A DNA stretch of 64,000 nucleotides from Sphingomonas leidyi (GTDB taxonomy: Bacteria; Pseudomonadota; Alphaproteobacteria; Sphingomonadales; Sphingomonadaceae). The notes under the pieces were generated by a model. The model did no database searches. It saw nothing but the letters and a program-made list of their open reading frames with translations, and was not told the origin of the DNA. Of the stretch, positions 1 to 8,496 are shown piece after piece (position 1 is the stretch's first letter; the number at the start of each line of letters is the position of its first letter). Location of the stretch: the NCBI RefSeq assembly GCF_011761945.1, contig NZ_JAASQV010000002.1, forward strand, positions 1,157,811 to 1,221,810, written 5' to 3'. The translations under genes were made by a program, and so were the position numbers.

Positions 1-1394
1 GTGCTGGTGGTGGTGACGACCGCCAGGCTTTCCTGGCCCAGCACCGTGCCGGATATATAGGGCGAGAGGACCGCCGCGCCGGTGGTCGAGTCCCAGGTCG
101 CCAGTTCGCCGTTGGGATTCGCCACATAGGGATCGTTGCCGCCCAGCGTACCGAAGCCGGTATTCGCGACCTGGGTGAAGCGCATCGCCTGGGGAATGCC
201 GATCTCGCTCAGCACCACCGGCGCCATCGGCAGGCCGGCGGCCTTGCGCCCGCTCAGATAGGCGATGATCGGCGTGAGCGTGGTGGGTGCCGCGTAGAGG
301 TTCCAGCCCCATAGATCCAGGCCATAGACATCGGTGGCGTAGGCGGGATTGTTGCCGGTGGCGGTCGTGGTGATGTTGCCCTTGCTGTCGACATAGAGCG
401 GCTCGGTGGCCGGTGCGGAGCCGCCGGGAACGGGCGGCGAGACATATTGGACCAGCTGCGTCGTCAGCGTGGCAGTGTCGTCCTGCATCGCGGCCAGGGT
501 GAGCTTGTTCGGCGCGCCCTGCTTCAGCGCCGCGCCCACCGCGTTCAGGAAATCCCAATATTCGCGATACTCATAGGTGCCGCTCGCGGTGGGCTGGTTC
601 GTCTCGTTGGTGACGTAGAAGCCGGCCAGAGCGGGGTGGTGGCCATAGCTCTGGCCGAGCCAGGTCGCCGTATCGAGATAATATTGCTGGACCTGGGTAT
701 ATTGAGAGCCCGACGCCGGCGCCGGGTTCGTCGAATAGAAGGCAGCCGTCGACACGCCGACCGACAGGAACACGTAGATCGGATCGACTCCGCCGTTCCA
801 GCACATGTCGAGAAAGACGTCGTGGCAATAATGATACCAATAGGGCGGCGCCTGCTTGTCGCTCGCTCCCGCGGGCATGTAGGTCGGATATTCCTGGCCG
901 TTGGCCGGGACGTAGCGGATCGGGCCGAGCGCGGTCCAGTCGATCGTGGCGTTGCCGGCCGAAGGCACCACGGGCAAGGCGTTGCCCGGGGCCGACAGCG
1001 TGAAGGGCGGCATGTTGAAGCTGCCATAGACGCCGATATTGTTGGCGCCGAGCTTGCGGATCAGGCCGTTCGGCCCGACGTCGCGGTCCCAGATCGGCTG
1101 GTACATGATCATGGTCGTGGCATCGGTGCCGGGGTTCTGCATGCCGATATAATAGAAGTCGCCCATCGGCGATCCGGCGGCGCCGCCATTGATGTCGAGC
1201 GGCGTCGGCTGGTAGCGCACGCCCTTGAAGACGAAGGGCTGCGGGGTTCCCGCGACGCCGGACGCGACCTGCGCGACCATCACCTGGCCGTTCGAGACGC
1301 TCCATGCGGTATCGGCATCCGGATAGAGGCCGGAATGGCCGACGGGCTGCTGGGGCGGCAAGGGGGGTGGGGGTGGAGATGGAGGCGTGGCCAT
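1..1394 (-). CDS. Clan GH-A-like glycoside hydrolase (3' end beyond window)
   Basis: The first 464 residues of a gene whose C-terminus lies beyond the left edge. The ATG at 1394 follows a good ribosome site (AGAGGAAG). The N-terminus is MATPPS followed by a proline run, with no hydrophobic signal peptide. A KGVRYQP segment near residue 60 resembles the first strand of GH72/GH-A barrels. The two expected acidic residues are placed as in clan GH-A: TNE with E264 (candidate acid/base, end of strand 4) and LSEIG with E397 (candidate nucleophile, strand 7). The protein is rich in Trp, Tyr and Pro, as glucan-active barrels often are. The fold assignment is inferred from motif spacing; the substrate is unknown, with a beta-glucan or a transglycosylase role possible. 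The gene downstream is not visible. Confidence 0.6.
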   Translation of the reverse strand, partial: MATPPSPPPPPLPPQQPVGHSGLYPDADTAWSVSNGQVMVAQVASGVAGTPQPFVFKGVRYQPTPLDINGGAAGSPMGDFYYIGMQNPGTDATTMIMYQPIWDRDVGPNGLIRKLGANNIGVYGSFNMPPFTLSAPGNALPVVPSAGNATIDWTALGPIRYVPANGQEYPTYMPAGASDKQAPPYWYHYCHDVFLDMCWNGGVDPIYVFLSVGVSTAAFYSTNPAPASGSQYTQVQQYYLDTATWLGQSYGHHPALAGFYVTNETNQPTASGTYEYREYWDFLNAVGAALKQGAPNKLTLAAMQDDTATLTTQLVQYVSPPVPGGSAPATEPLYVDSKGNITTTATGNNPAYATDVYGLDLWGWNLYAAPTTLTPIIAYLSGRKAAGLPMAPVVLSEIGIPQAMRFTQVANTGFGTLGGNDPYVANPNGELATWDSTTGAAVLSPYISGTVLGQESLAVVTTTS

Positions 1395-1560
1395 GATCTT
1401 CCTCTCGCTGTCACCGGACGCTCGCGGCGAGCGCCGGTCCGGATGGGCGAGCGGAAGGGCGTGCGCGATTCATCGGGGTCCGGGTGTCATGCGCATGTGA
1501 AACCGGCCCCCGCCGCTCATCGCCAGTCTAGCCGGGCGCGGGACGGATACGAAACGAAGT

Positions 1561-1869
1561 TGGCAGCGAAATGGTGGCTTATGGCGGGGCCTGCCGATCG
1601 GGTCGACCACCTTCACGGTGCAGACCGAGAATTTCCGCGAGATGGGCAATGCCGTGGACCTGGCGCACCGGATCGGTGCAAGCCATGTCTATTTCGGCCG
1701 CATCACCAATTGGGGGACCTTCAGCCCCGACCAATATGCCGAAACGGCGGTTTTCCTGCCCGGCCATCCGGACCATGCCGAATTCCTCGCCGCGTGCCGC
1801 GATCCGCGTTTGCGCGACCCCATCGTGTGCCCGAGCGATCTGGACGAATTCATCCACGGGCGGGCCTGA
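1561..1869 (+). pseudogene. C-terminal remnant of a radical SAM protein
   Basis: The frame ending at 1869 reads TENFREMGNAVDLAHRIGAS, then VYFGRITNWGTFSPDQYA and LPGHPDHAEF. This matches what I know of the C-terminal, post-barrel part of radical SAM/SPASM-type proteins found with glycan or peptide modification genes. No CxxxCxxC cluster or TIM-barrel portion is encoded upstream: the sequence before about 1560 has no matching coding signal and soon meets the start of the neighbouring minus-strand glycosidase. A short gene could start at GTG 1618 (83 residues), but no good ribosome site precedes it. I therefore read it as a truncated gene. It converges on rsh, whose stop lies 43 bases away. Confidence 0.55.
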
Positions 1870-1911
1870 ACGGGCCCGCGTCGCGGCGGGCCAATCCGAG
1901 CCCGGCCTGGT

Positions 1912-4002
1912 TTAGGCCCGTTCCGCCGAGCTCACCGCGTCCGCCGCGCGCAGTGCCGCCAGCAGGCGCATCAGGTGCGCCGCGTTGCGCACTTCCAGGT
2001 CCATCGTGTTGGTGTGGAAAGTGGTGTCGCGATTGTCCATGCGCAGGCCGAGGATGTTGGCCTTGTGCTGGCCGATCAGCGTGGCGACCGCGCCCAGCGC
2101 GCCGGGCTCGTTCTTCAGCGTGATCTCGATCTGGGCGATGCCGCCCTCGGCCTTGTTGCCCCAGGTGAGATCGACCCAGTCTTCCTCGGTGGTGTCGGCC
2201 AGGCTGGGGCAATCGATCCGGTGCACTTCGATCGGCTCGCCGGCCCGGCGGATGCCGACGATGCGATCGCCCGGCACCGGGCGGCAATCGACCGAGAAGT
2301 GGAACGCGACTCCCGGGGTGAGGCCCTTGATCTCGATCGCGTGCTGCTGGGGCGGCAGGTCGTGCTCGTCCTCGCCTTCGGTCGAGCCGGGCATCAGCGC
2401 TTCCATCACCTGGAAATCGGTGAACTGGCGGCGGGCGATCGCTTCCATCAACGAAGCCTCGTCCTGCAACTTGAGGCGCTTGAGCGCATCGGGGATCGCG
2501 CTGTCGCCCGGCGGGGTCGGCAGGCGCAGCACGATCTCGTCATAGAGCTTGTGGCCGAGTGCGATCGTCTCCTCGCGCTCCTTGTGGCGGATATGGCGGC
2601 GGATCGCCGCGCGCGCCTTGCCGGTGATCGCGAAGTTGAGCCAGTTGGCCTGGGGCTCCTGCGCCTTGGAACGCAGGATCTGGACCTGGTCGCCCTGCTC
2701 GATCTCCGTGCGCAGCGGCACGACGCGGCCGTTGATCTTGGCGCCGACCGCCTGGTCGCCCAGGTTGGAATGGACCGCATAGGCGAAGTCGATCGGAGTC
2801 GCGCGCTTGGGCAGCTGGATCAGTTCGCCCTTGGGCGTGAAGGCGAAGATCCGGTCCTGATACATCGCCATGCGGGTATGCTCGAGCAGCTCCTCGGGGC
2901 TCTCGGCATGTTCGAGGATCTCGATGAGGTCCTTGATCCAGCTGACCTGGGTATCGGGCCGGACGTTGCTGGCCTTGTAGGCCCAGTGGGCGGCGAGGCC
3001 ATATTCGGCCTGGGCGTGCATGTCGCGCGTGCGGATCTGGATCTCGATGCGCGTGTCGCCGGCATGGATGATGCTGGTATGGAGCGAGCGATAGCCGTTG
3101 CGCTTCGGCGTGGAGATATAGTCCTTGAACCGGCCCGGCACCATCGGCCAGCGGCGGTGGATCACCCCGAGCGCGCGGTAGCATTCCTCCTCGGTGTCGA
3201 CGATCGCGCGAAAGGCCATGATGTCGCTGAGCTGCTCGAGCGACACGTGGCGCTCGGACATCTTCTTCCAGATCGAATAGGGATGCTTCTCGCGCCCGGT
3301 GATCTCGGCCTCGATGCCGCCGCGCGAAAGGAGGAGCTTGAGGCCCGAGGCGATCTTGGCGATGCGGTCCTCGCCTTCGATCTTCAGGCTGTCGAGCCGC
3401 TTCTCGATCGATTCATAGGCTTCGGGCTCGAGCTCGCGAAAGGCGAGCGTCTGCATCTCCTTCATGAACTCGTACATGCCGATCCGCTCGGCGAGCGGGG
3501 CATAGATGTCCATCGTCTCGCGGGCGATGCGCTTGCGCTTGTCGGGATTCTTGATGTGGTGGAGCGTGCGCATGTTGTGCAGCCGGTCGGCCAGCTTGAC
3601 GAGCAGCACGCGGACATCGTCCGACATGGCGAGCAGGAACTTGCGGAGATTCTCGGCGGCGCGCTCGCTCTCGGTCTGCGCCTCGATCTTGGAGAGCTTG
3701 GTGACGCCGTCGACCATGCGCGCGACATTGTCGCCGAATAGGCGCTGGATGTCCTCGGGCGTGGCCACCGTGTCCTCGACCGTGTCGTGCAGGATCGCGG
3801 TGACGATCGTCTCGTCGTCGAGATGCAGGTCTGTGAGGATGCCGGCCACTTCGATCGGGTGGCTGAAATAGGGGTCGCCGCTGGCGCGCTTCTGGGTGCC
3901 GTGCGCGTTGACCGAGAAGACATATGCCCGGTTGAGCATCGCTTCATCGGCATCGGGGTCGTAGCTCAGGACCCGGTCGACAAGTTCATATTGGCGCAGC
4001 AC
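1912..4002 (-). CDS. rsh: Bifunctional (p)ppGpp synthetase/hydrolase (RelA/SpoT homologue)
   Basis: Makes and degrades the stringent-response alarmone (p)ppGpp in the cytoplasm. The 696-residue protein has the standard long-RSH order. The HD hydrolase domain has HDTVED at about residue 72, so hydrolysis should be intact. The synthetase domain follows with RFKDYISTPKRNGYRSLHT and EIQIRTRDMHAQAEYG. Then come a TGS domain (FTPKGELIQLPKRATPIDFA) and a C-terminal ACT domain with NTMDLEV. A single long RSH doing both jobs is the norm in alphaproteobacteria. I chose GTG 4002 (protein starts V/M-LRQYELVDRV); the frame is open further upstream but the extra residues look like shadow coding. No strong Shine-Dalgarno site is visible. 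The gene stands alone, facing the radical SAM remnant. Confidence 0.95.
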   Translation of the reverse strand: MLRQYELVDRVLSYDPDADEAMLNRAYVFSVNAHGTQKRASGDPYFSHPIEVAGILTDLHLDDETIVTAILHDTVEDTVATPEDIQRLFGDNVARMVDGVTKLSKIEAQTESERAAENLRKFLLAMSDDVRVLLVKLADRLHNMRTLHHIKNPDKRKRIARETMDIYAPLAERIGMYEFMKEMQTLAFRELEPEAYESIEKRLDSLKIEGEDRIAKIASGLKLLLSRGGIEAEITGREKHPYSIWKKMSERHVSLEQLSDIMAFRAIVDTEEECYRALGVIHRRWPMVPGRFKDYISTPKRNGYRSLHTSIIHAGDTRIEIQIRTRDMHAQAEYGLAAHWAYKASNVRPDTQVSWIKDLIEILEHAESPEELLEHTRMAMYQDRIFAFTPKGELIQLPKRATPIDFAYAVHSNLGDQAVGAKINGRVVPLRTEIEQGDQVQILRSKAQEPQANWLNFAITGKARAAIRRHIRHKEREETIALGHKLYDEIVLRLPTPPGDSAIPDALKRLKLQDEASLMEAIARRQFTDFQVMEALMPGSTEGEDEHDLPPQQHAIEIKGLTPGVAFHFSVDCRPVPGDRIVGIRRAGEPIEVHRIDCPSLADTTEEDWVDLTWGNKAEGGIAQIEITLKNEPGALGAVATLIGQHKANILGLRMDNRDTTFHTNTMDLEVRNAAHLMRLLAALRAADAVSSAERA

Positions 4003-4114
4003 GGGATCTAAGATGGGGCCCGGTGCTGTTGCTTTGCAATAAATTTGCGCGTCTTGCGGCGCTTTTCGTGCGGAGCCGGCCACTTCGACGGCGAAGCGGC
4101 CGGCTCCGATCGAC

Positions 4115-4426
4115 TCAATTCGCCTTGGCGTTGCACTTTTCGAGCGCGGCCGCATCGAAATCGGCGCCGTTGGCGCGGAAGGCCGAAAGCTTGCCGACTT
4201 CGCGGGCGACGAGCTCGCAGACGATGCCGTCACGCGCGTTCGCCTTGGCGGCGGTGCAGGTGCCGGCGCCGCACTTCCACAGCGTCGAGCGCGTGACGAG
4301 GCTGGTCTTGGCAGGCGCGCTCACCGGAGTCGCGGAATAATAGCCGTTCGGGGCACCCTGCGCGATGCCGGCAGCGGGGACGAGGGCCAGCGTGGCCGCA
4401 GCCGCTGCGGCGAAGAAGCGGGTCAT
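4115..4426 (-). CDS. Small exported protein of a sphingomonad-type conserved family (possibly CC_3452-like)
   Basis: A 103-residue protein with a classical signal peptide: MTRFF, then an Ala/Leu-rich core, with likely cleavage after AGIAQG. The mature part reads NGYYSATPVSAPAKTSLV, then WKCGAGTCTAAKANARD, VCELVAREVGKL, and ends in ALEKCNAKAN. Four cysteines are present, consistent with two periplasmic disulphides. I believe this pattern recurs as a family of unknown function in sphingomonads and Caulobacter (CC_3452-like), but that name is from memory and unverified. ATG 4426 has a perfect AGGAGG. It is divergent from the HxlR regulator gene at 4576, with which it shares a promoter region. 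Confidence 0.75.
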   Translation of the reverse strand: MTRFFAAAAAATLALVPAAGIAQGAPNGYYSATPVSAPAKTSLVTRSTLWKCGAGTCTAAKANARDGIVCELVAREVGKLSAFRANGADFDAAALEKCNAKAN

Positions 4427-4474
4427 GGGAAATCCTCCTGGGGTCAGAACCTGCAGCCTGGGCTGCAACCCGGT

Positions 4475-4575
4475 TTTTAATTGACATCAAAGTAAGTTGC
4501 AACGAGAAACTTTTGCTGCGGCGCAAGAAGTTACGGCATTCCGTAGCGTCGGCTTTTACGGTAGGATGACAAGTT
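4475..4575. promoter_or_regulatory. Divergent promoter region with inverted repeat (candidate HxlR operator)
   Basis: An AT-richer stretch between the small exported protein gene and the HxlR gene. It contains a perfect inverted repeat TACGG-CATT-CCGTA at 4532-4545, followed by another TACGGTA at about 4557-4563. AAGTT words occur at about 4493, 4528 and 4571. HxlR-family proteins commonly act on their own divergent promoter, so this is the natural operator candidate; that role is inference. Confidence 0.4.
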
Positions 4576-5076
4576 ATGGGTGGTGCCATTCGAGAGTCGC
4601 TGCGCCAGCTGGCGAATGACTGCAGCCTGCCGGCGGCGCTGGAAGCGATGGGCGAACGCTGGTCGTTCCTGATCCTGCGCGGCTCGTTCAACGGGCTGCA
4701 CCATTTCGAGGAATTCCAGTCCGAGCTGGGCATTGCGCGCAACATCCTGGCGAACCGGCTGGCCCGGCTGGTCGACAAGGGCATATTGCAGCGCCAGCCC
4801 TGTGCCGACGATCGCCGCAAGATCGAATATCGCCTGACCGACAAGGGCTATGCGCTGCTGCCGGTGATGATTTCGCTCCGGCAATGGGGCGAGCGCTGGG
4901 AGACGGGCGTGCCGGCCTTTCCGGTGCTGGTCGATGCGCGCGACAGCTGCCCGATCCGCCAGGTCCAGGTGTTGAGCCATGACGGGCGCGTGCTGGGCAA
5001 GGGGGACTTGCTCTGGGCGCTGGCCGAGGATGTGGTGCACGAGGACGAAGCGGCCGAAGTGAAGGCGGCGGAATAG
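4576..5076 (+). CDS. HxlR-family winged-helix transcriptional regulator
   Basis: A 166-residue DNA-binding protein. The HxlR signature is clear over residues 10-100: CSLPAALEAMGERWSFLILR, then HFEEFQSELGIARNILANRL (recognition helix), LVDKGILQRQ, and YRLTDKGYALLPVMISLRQW. Family members act as dimers, and some respond to aldehydes or redox stress. Residues 105-166 form an acidic tail with a cysteine in DSCPIRQVQV, longer than the usual 110-130 residue family length; a ligand or redox role for it is speculative. The gene is divergent from the small exported protein gene, its most likely target besides itself. Confidence 0.88.
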   Translation: MGGAIRESLRQLANDCSLPAALEAMGERWSFLILRGSFNGLHHFEEFQSELGIARNILANRLARLVDKGILQRQPCADDRRKIEYRLTDKGYALLPVMISLRQWGERWETGVPAFPVLVDARDSCPIRQVQVLSHDGRVLGKGDLLWALAEDVVHEDEAAEVKAAE

Positions 5077-5145
5077 GGGCGCCTTGCTGGCCAAGTCCAA
5101 TTGCGGCATGATTGTGTCGCAATAGAGGCGGGATCGGTCAAGGCG

Positions 5146-5886
5146 ATGGCGTTGCGCGGGCTTGGTTCGACAGGGCTGTTGTGCGCCGGCTTGCTGGCCG
5201 GATGCACGCTGGGCTCGGACCAACCCTTCATCCCCCGAGGCGATACCGTGCCCGGCCTTGCCGATGGCGACTATCAGCGGTTCATGATTGCCGGCCCGGC
5301 GAAGATGCCCGCCGCCATCCGCAGGGATTGCGTGACACCGGGCTATGTCTTCCCCATGCCGGACGAGCGGGGCAAGCGGCGGAGCCGCCAGGTGCAGCCG
5401 ACCTATTGTCCCTATGACGGAGCCCAGCGGCTGCCGCTCATCCGGCTCGCCCGCGAAGGCGATGGCTATTGGCTGACGGCGCCCGACCGGCGGCTCAACA
5501 TCCGCTTCAAGCTGTTGCGCCATGGCATCTATCTCGTGCAGTCGGACGATCCGGAAGGCGATGGCCTGCGCTACGGCTATGCACTGACGCGCGAGGCGCC
5601 GGGCGGCATCGATATGGCGCTGCTCAACTGCGATTATTTCCCTGCGCTGAAGTCCATCCACGAGACCGATACCGCCAATGCGGCCGAGGAAGTGGCGATC
5701 GAGCCGGAAACTGCGCCAGCGCCCGAGCCCTCCGCTGCGCCGGGGCCAGGCGAAGTGCTGCCCAGCCAGCACGGGGACTGCCGGGCGCCCTCGCTGGCGG
5801 CAATCCAGCCCGAGCTCGATAGGGTGGTCGATCGCTTCGCGCAGGGGCGCGAGATCGTCTGGTTCCTGCTGCGGCGCGTGGTCTAG
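5146..5886 (+). CDS. Putative lipoprotein, unknown function
   Basis: A 246-residue protein starting at ATG 5146 (spaced after AAGGCG). MALRGLGSTGLLCAGLLAGC carries a lipobox, LLAGC, with the lipidated Cys at residue 20. The mature part is hydrophilic with scattered Cys (RRDCVTPGY, TYCPYDG, LLNCDYFP, HGDCRAP) and a Pro/Ala/Glu-rich linker near residues 185-205. I do not recognise a domain. It follows the HxlR gene after 69 bases on the same strand and overlaps the stop of the convergent thioesterase gene by 4 bases. Outer-membrane anchoring is inferred from the lipobox only. Confidence 0.7.
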   Translation: MALRGLGSTGLLCAGLLAGCTLGSDQPFIPRGDTVPGLADGDYQRFMIAGPAKMPAAIRRDCVTPGYVFPMPDERGKRRSRQVQPTYCPYDGAQRLPLIRLAREGDGYWLTAPDRRLNIRFKLLRHGIYLVQSDDPEGDGLRYGYALTREAPGGIDMALLNCDYFPALKSIHETDTANAAEEVAIEPETAPAPEPSAAPGPGEVLPSQHGDCRAPSLAAIQPELDRVVDRFAQGREIVWFLLRRVV

Positions 5887-6302
5887 CCCCCTAGCCCCTC
5901 CAGCCGCACGCGCACATTCTCCGGGATCGGCTTGGACTTGCGCGTCGCCAGGTCGACATGGACGCTGACCATCTCGACCTCGGTATGGAGTTCGCCGGTA
6001 TCGGCGTGGCAGAGTTCGATGCGCATCGTCATGCTCGACGTGCCGACTCGCTCGACCCGGGCGAAGCCCTCGACCATGTCGTCGAACACGAACGGCTTCT
6101 TGTAGTCGATGGCGGCGCGGACGACGTTGAACTCGGCATCGAGCCAGTCGGGGCCGATATCGCCCAGATCGGCCCAGCGCCAGAACTCGCCGAGCGTGAC
6201 GTCGGCATATTCGAGATAGCGCGAGTTGAAGACGATCTTCTGTCCGTCGATCTCGGAATAGCGGACGCGGAAGCGGGTGGAGAATTGGAAGCCGGGACGC
6301 AT
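5883..6302 (-). CDS. Hotdog-fold acyl-CoA thioesterase (YbgC/FadM/4HBT type)
   Basis: A 139-residue single hotdog domain. The N-terminal strand and helix FRVRYSEIDGQKIVFNSRYL match the 4-hydroxybenzoyl-CoA thioesterase family, where the Asp in the Y-x-E-x-D position is catalytic. A central strand FDDMVEGFARVERVG and a C-terminal strand complete the fold. It should hydrolyse acyl-CoA esters in the cytoplasm; chain length cannot be read from sequence. Its stop overlaps the end of the convergent lipoprotein gene by 4 bases. The next minus-strand gene upstream is the TauE/SafE exporter, 70 bases away. Confidence 0.88.
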   Translation of the reverse strand: MRPGFQFSTRFRVRYSEIDGQKIVFNSRYLEYADVTLGEFWRWADLGDIGPDWLDAEFNVVRAAIDYKKPFVFDDMVEGFARVERVGTSSMTMRIELCHADTGELHTEVEMVSVHVDLATRKSKPIPENVRVRLEGLGG

Positions 6303-6372
6303 TGCGGCGAGGTGGCGCGAGGAAGGGGGCGCGTCAACTCCCGCTTCGCCGTTCCCGCGCGGGCGAGGACAC

Positions 6373-7152
6373 CTAGCTCAGCAGCCTCAGGCCGACGATA
6401 GCGAGCACCGTCGCCAGGATCGGCACCAGCACGCGCTCGGAGATGCGCGTCGCGATCAGGCTGCCGATCACGATGCCGGGGATCGAGCCGAGCAGCAGCG
6501 CGACGAGCAGGCCCGGGTCCACCGATCCCATCGTCCAATGGCCGATGCCGGCGATGAAGGTGAGCGGCACCGCATGCGCGATGTCCGAGCCGACCAGCCG
6601 CGCCACCGGCGCGCCGGGATAGAGGACGAGCAGCGCCGTCATCCCCAGCGCGCCCGCGCCCACCGAAGTGAGCGAGACGAGCACGCCCAGCACCGCGCCC
6701 AGCACTATGGTGAGGCCGGCGATGATGCGCCCGTCCAGCCTGGCGAAGCGCTGTCCCGCCGCGCGCACGATGCGGGTGCGGAAGAACAGCGCGATCGCAG
6801 TGAGGATCAGGGTGACGCCGAGGATCGCCGAGATCAGATGCCCGGTATCCTGGGCGCCGCGATGGGCGGCGTTGAGGAACAGCAGTGTGGTGATCGTCGC
6901 CGGGACGCTGCCGGTCGCCAGCCGCCGCACCACCCGCCAGTCGACCGATCCGCGCCAGCCATGGACGACGGTGCCCACCGCCTTGGTGCCCGAGGCATAG
7001 AGCAGGTCGGTGCCGACGGCGGTGGCCGGGTGGAAGCCGAAGACGAGCACCAGCAAGGGCGTCATCAGCGATCCGCCGCCGACGCCGGTCAGCCCGACGA
7101 GCAGGCCGACGAGCACGCCGGCAAGCGAATAGAGCGGATCGACGTGCAGCAC
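6373..7152 (-). CDS. TauE/SafE-family membrane exporter
   Basis: A 259-residue integral membrane protein with about eight hydrophobic segments in two repeats. The N-terminal repeat has the family hallmark GLLVGLTGVGGGSLMTPLL with the GVGGG turn, and the second repeat has VSLTSVGAGALGMTALL. TauE/SafE proteins are proposed to move sulfonates, sulfite or other small organic anions across the inner membrane. The start lies 10 bases after the aminotransferase stop, so the two are probably co-transcribed; that pairing could point to an amino-acid-derived or sulfur anion, but the substrate is not determinable here. Confidence 0.9.
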   Translation of the reverse strand: MLHVDPLYSLAGVLVGLLVGLTGVGGGSLMTPLLVLVFGFHPATAVGTDLLYASGTKAVGTVVHGWRGSVDWRVVRRLATGSVPATITTLLFLNAAHRGAQDTGHLISAILGVTLILTAIALFFRTRIVRAAGQRFARLDGRIIAGLTIVLGAVLGVLVSLTSVGAGALGMTALLVLYPGAPVARLVGSDIAHAVPLTFIAGIGHWTMGSVDPGLLVALLLGSIPGIVIGSLIATRISERVLVPILATVLAIVGLRLLS

Positions 7153-7162
7153 CGGCCCGGGC

Positions 7163-8368
7163 TCAGCCTGCCTTCGCCGCGGTGTTGACGCCCATCGACT
7201 TGAGATACTGCTTCACGTTGCGCGCGGCCTGGCGCAGGCGCTGTTCGTTCTCGACCATTGCGATGCGCACATAGCCCTCGCCATTCTCGCCATAGCCGAC
7301 GCCCGGCGCGACCGCGACCTTGGCATGGGTGAGCAGCTGCTTGGAGAATTCCAGGCTGCCCAGATGCGCCAGTGCCGGCGGCAGCGGCGCCCAGGCGAAC
7401 ATGCTCGCGGGCGGGGAGGGGATTTCCCAGCCCGCGCGACCGAAGCTCTCGACCAGCACGTCGCGGCGCTTGTGATAGAGTTGGCGATTGGCCTCGACGA
7501 TGTCCTGCGGGCCGTTGAGCGCGGCGCAGGCGGCGGCCTGGATCGGCGTGAAGGCGCCATAGTCGAGGTACGACTTCACGCGCGTCATCGCCGCGATCAG
7601 CTGCTTGTTGCCCACCGCGAAGCCCATGCGCCAGCCGGCCATCGAATAGGTCTTGGAGAGCGAGGTGAACTCGATCGCCACGTCCTTGGCGCCCTTGACC
7701 TGCAGGATCGACACGGTCGGCTTGCCGTCGAAATACAGCTCCGAATAGGCGAGGTCGGAGAGGATCCACACCTTGTTCTCGCGCGCCCAGGCGACGAGCC
7801 GCTCGTAGAAGGCGAGGTCCACCGTCTCGGCGGTCGGGTTCGACGGATAGTTGACCACCAGGATCGAGGGGCGCGGCACGGTGAAGGCCATCGCCCGCTC
7901 GAGGCTTTCGAAATAATGTTCGTCCGGCGTGGTCGGCACCGCGCGGATCGTGGCGCCGGCGATGATGAAGCCGAACGTGTGGATCGGGTAGCTCGGGTTG
8001 GGCGCCAGCACCACGTCGCCCGGCGCGGTGATCGCGGTGGCGAGGCTGGCCAGGCCCTCCTTCGAGCCCATGGTCACGACGACTTCGGTCTCGGGATCGA
8101 TGTCGACGCCGAAGCGGCGGGCGTAATAGTTGGCCTGGGCGCGGCGCAGGCCGGGAATGCCCTTGGACTGGGAATAGCCATGGGCATCGGGCTTGCGGGC
8201 GACTTCGACCAGCTTGTCGATCACGTGCTGGGGCGGCGGCAGGTCGGGATTGCCCATGCCGAGATCGATGATGTCCTCCCCTGCCGCACGCGCCGCTGCC
8301 CGCATCGCATTGACTTCGGCGATGACATAGGGGGGCAGGCGCTTCATGCGGTAGAATTCTTCGGACAT
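7163..8368 (-). CDS. alaC: AlaC-type aminotransferase (class I/II PLP enzyme)
   Basis: A 401-residue cytosolic aminotransferase. The N-terminal substrate-cap region contains DIIDLGMGNPDLPPPQHVID, and the PLP-binding lysine is K239 in SLSKTYSMAGWRMGF. The aspartate and tyrosine contacts are in VWILSDLAYSELYFDGKP. The LGMGNPDLPPP block and overall length fit the alanine-synthesising AlaC/YfdZ group; LL-diaminopimelate aminotransferase and methionine-pathway transaminases are close alternatives. ATG 8368 (MSEEFYRMKRLPPYV) is preceded by GACGAGGAA; longer starts would cover the intergenic operator-like palindrome. It is divergent from phaC and likely co-transcribed with the TauE/SafE gene. Confidence 0.88.
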   Translation of the reverse strand: MSEEFYRMKRLPPYVIAEVNAMRAAARAAGEDIIDLGMGNPDLPPPQHVIDKLVEVARKPDAHGYSQSKGIPGLRRAQANYYARRFGVDIDPETEVVVTMGSKEGLASLATAITAPGDVVLAPNPSYPIHTFGFIIAGATIRAVPTTPDEHYFESLERAMAFTVPRPSILVVNYPSNPTAETVDLAFYERLVAWARENKVWILSDLAYSELYFDGKPTVSILQVKGAKDVAIEFTSLSKTYSMAGWRMGFAVGNKQLIAAMTRVKSYLDYGAFTPIQAAACAALNGPQDIVEANRQLYHKRRDVLVESFGRAGWEIPSPPASMFAWAPLPPALAHLGSLEFSKQLLTHAKVAVAPGVGYGENGEGYVRIAMVENEQRLRQAARNVKQYLKSMGVNTAAKAG

Positions 8369-8394
8369 TTCCTCGTCTCTCAGGGATTGGAGCG

Positions 8395-8419
8395 CGGCAC
8401 GAACTTGTGCCGTGCACAT
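8395..8419. promoter_or_regulatory. Palindromic operator-like site before phaC (PhaR-type candidate)
   Basis: Two overlapping symmetries are visible: CGGCAC-6-GTGCCG at 8395-8412, and TTGTGCCGTGCACAT at 8405-8419. The latter matches the palindrome before the phasin gene (TTGTGCAGTGCACAA) at 13 of 15 positions. PhaR repressors of PHA genes bind TGC/GCA-rich palindromes in other alphaproteobacteria, so a shared PHA regulator is the simplest reading. It lies between the divergent alaC and phaC starts. Confidence 0.5.
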
Positions 8420-8496
8420 GTCCTACGCCATGTTCGCGCCTGCGGGAATGACGAGTTGCCTGTGGTGCGCTAAAGCGGCGCTTGAAGAGGATGAGC

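Noticed and set aside
447..2123. Long plus-strand open frame across the left part of the window
   Set aside because: Repetitive Arg/Gly/Ala composition, antisense to the glycosidase and rsh; no recognisable motif.
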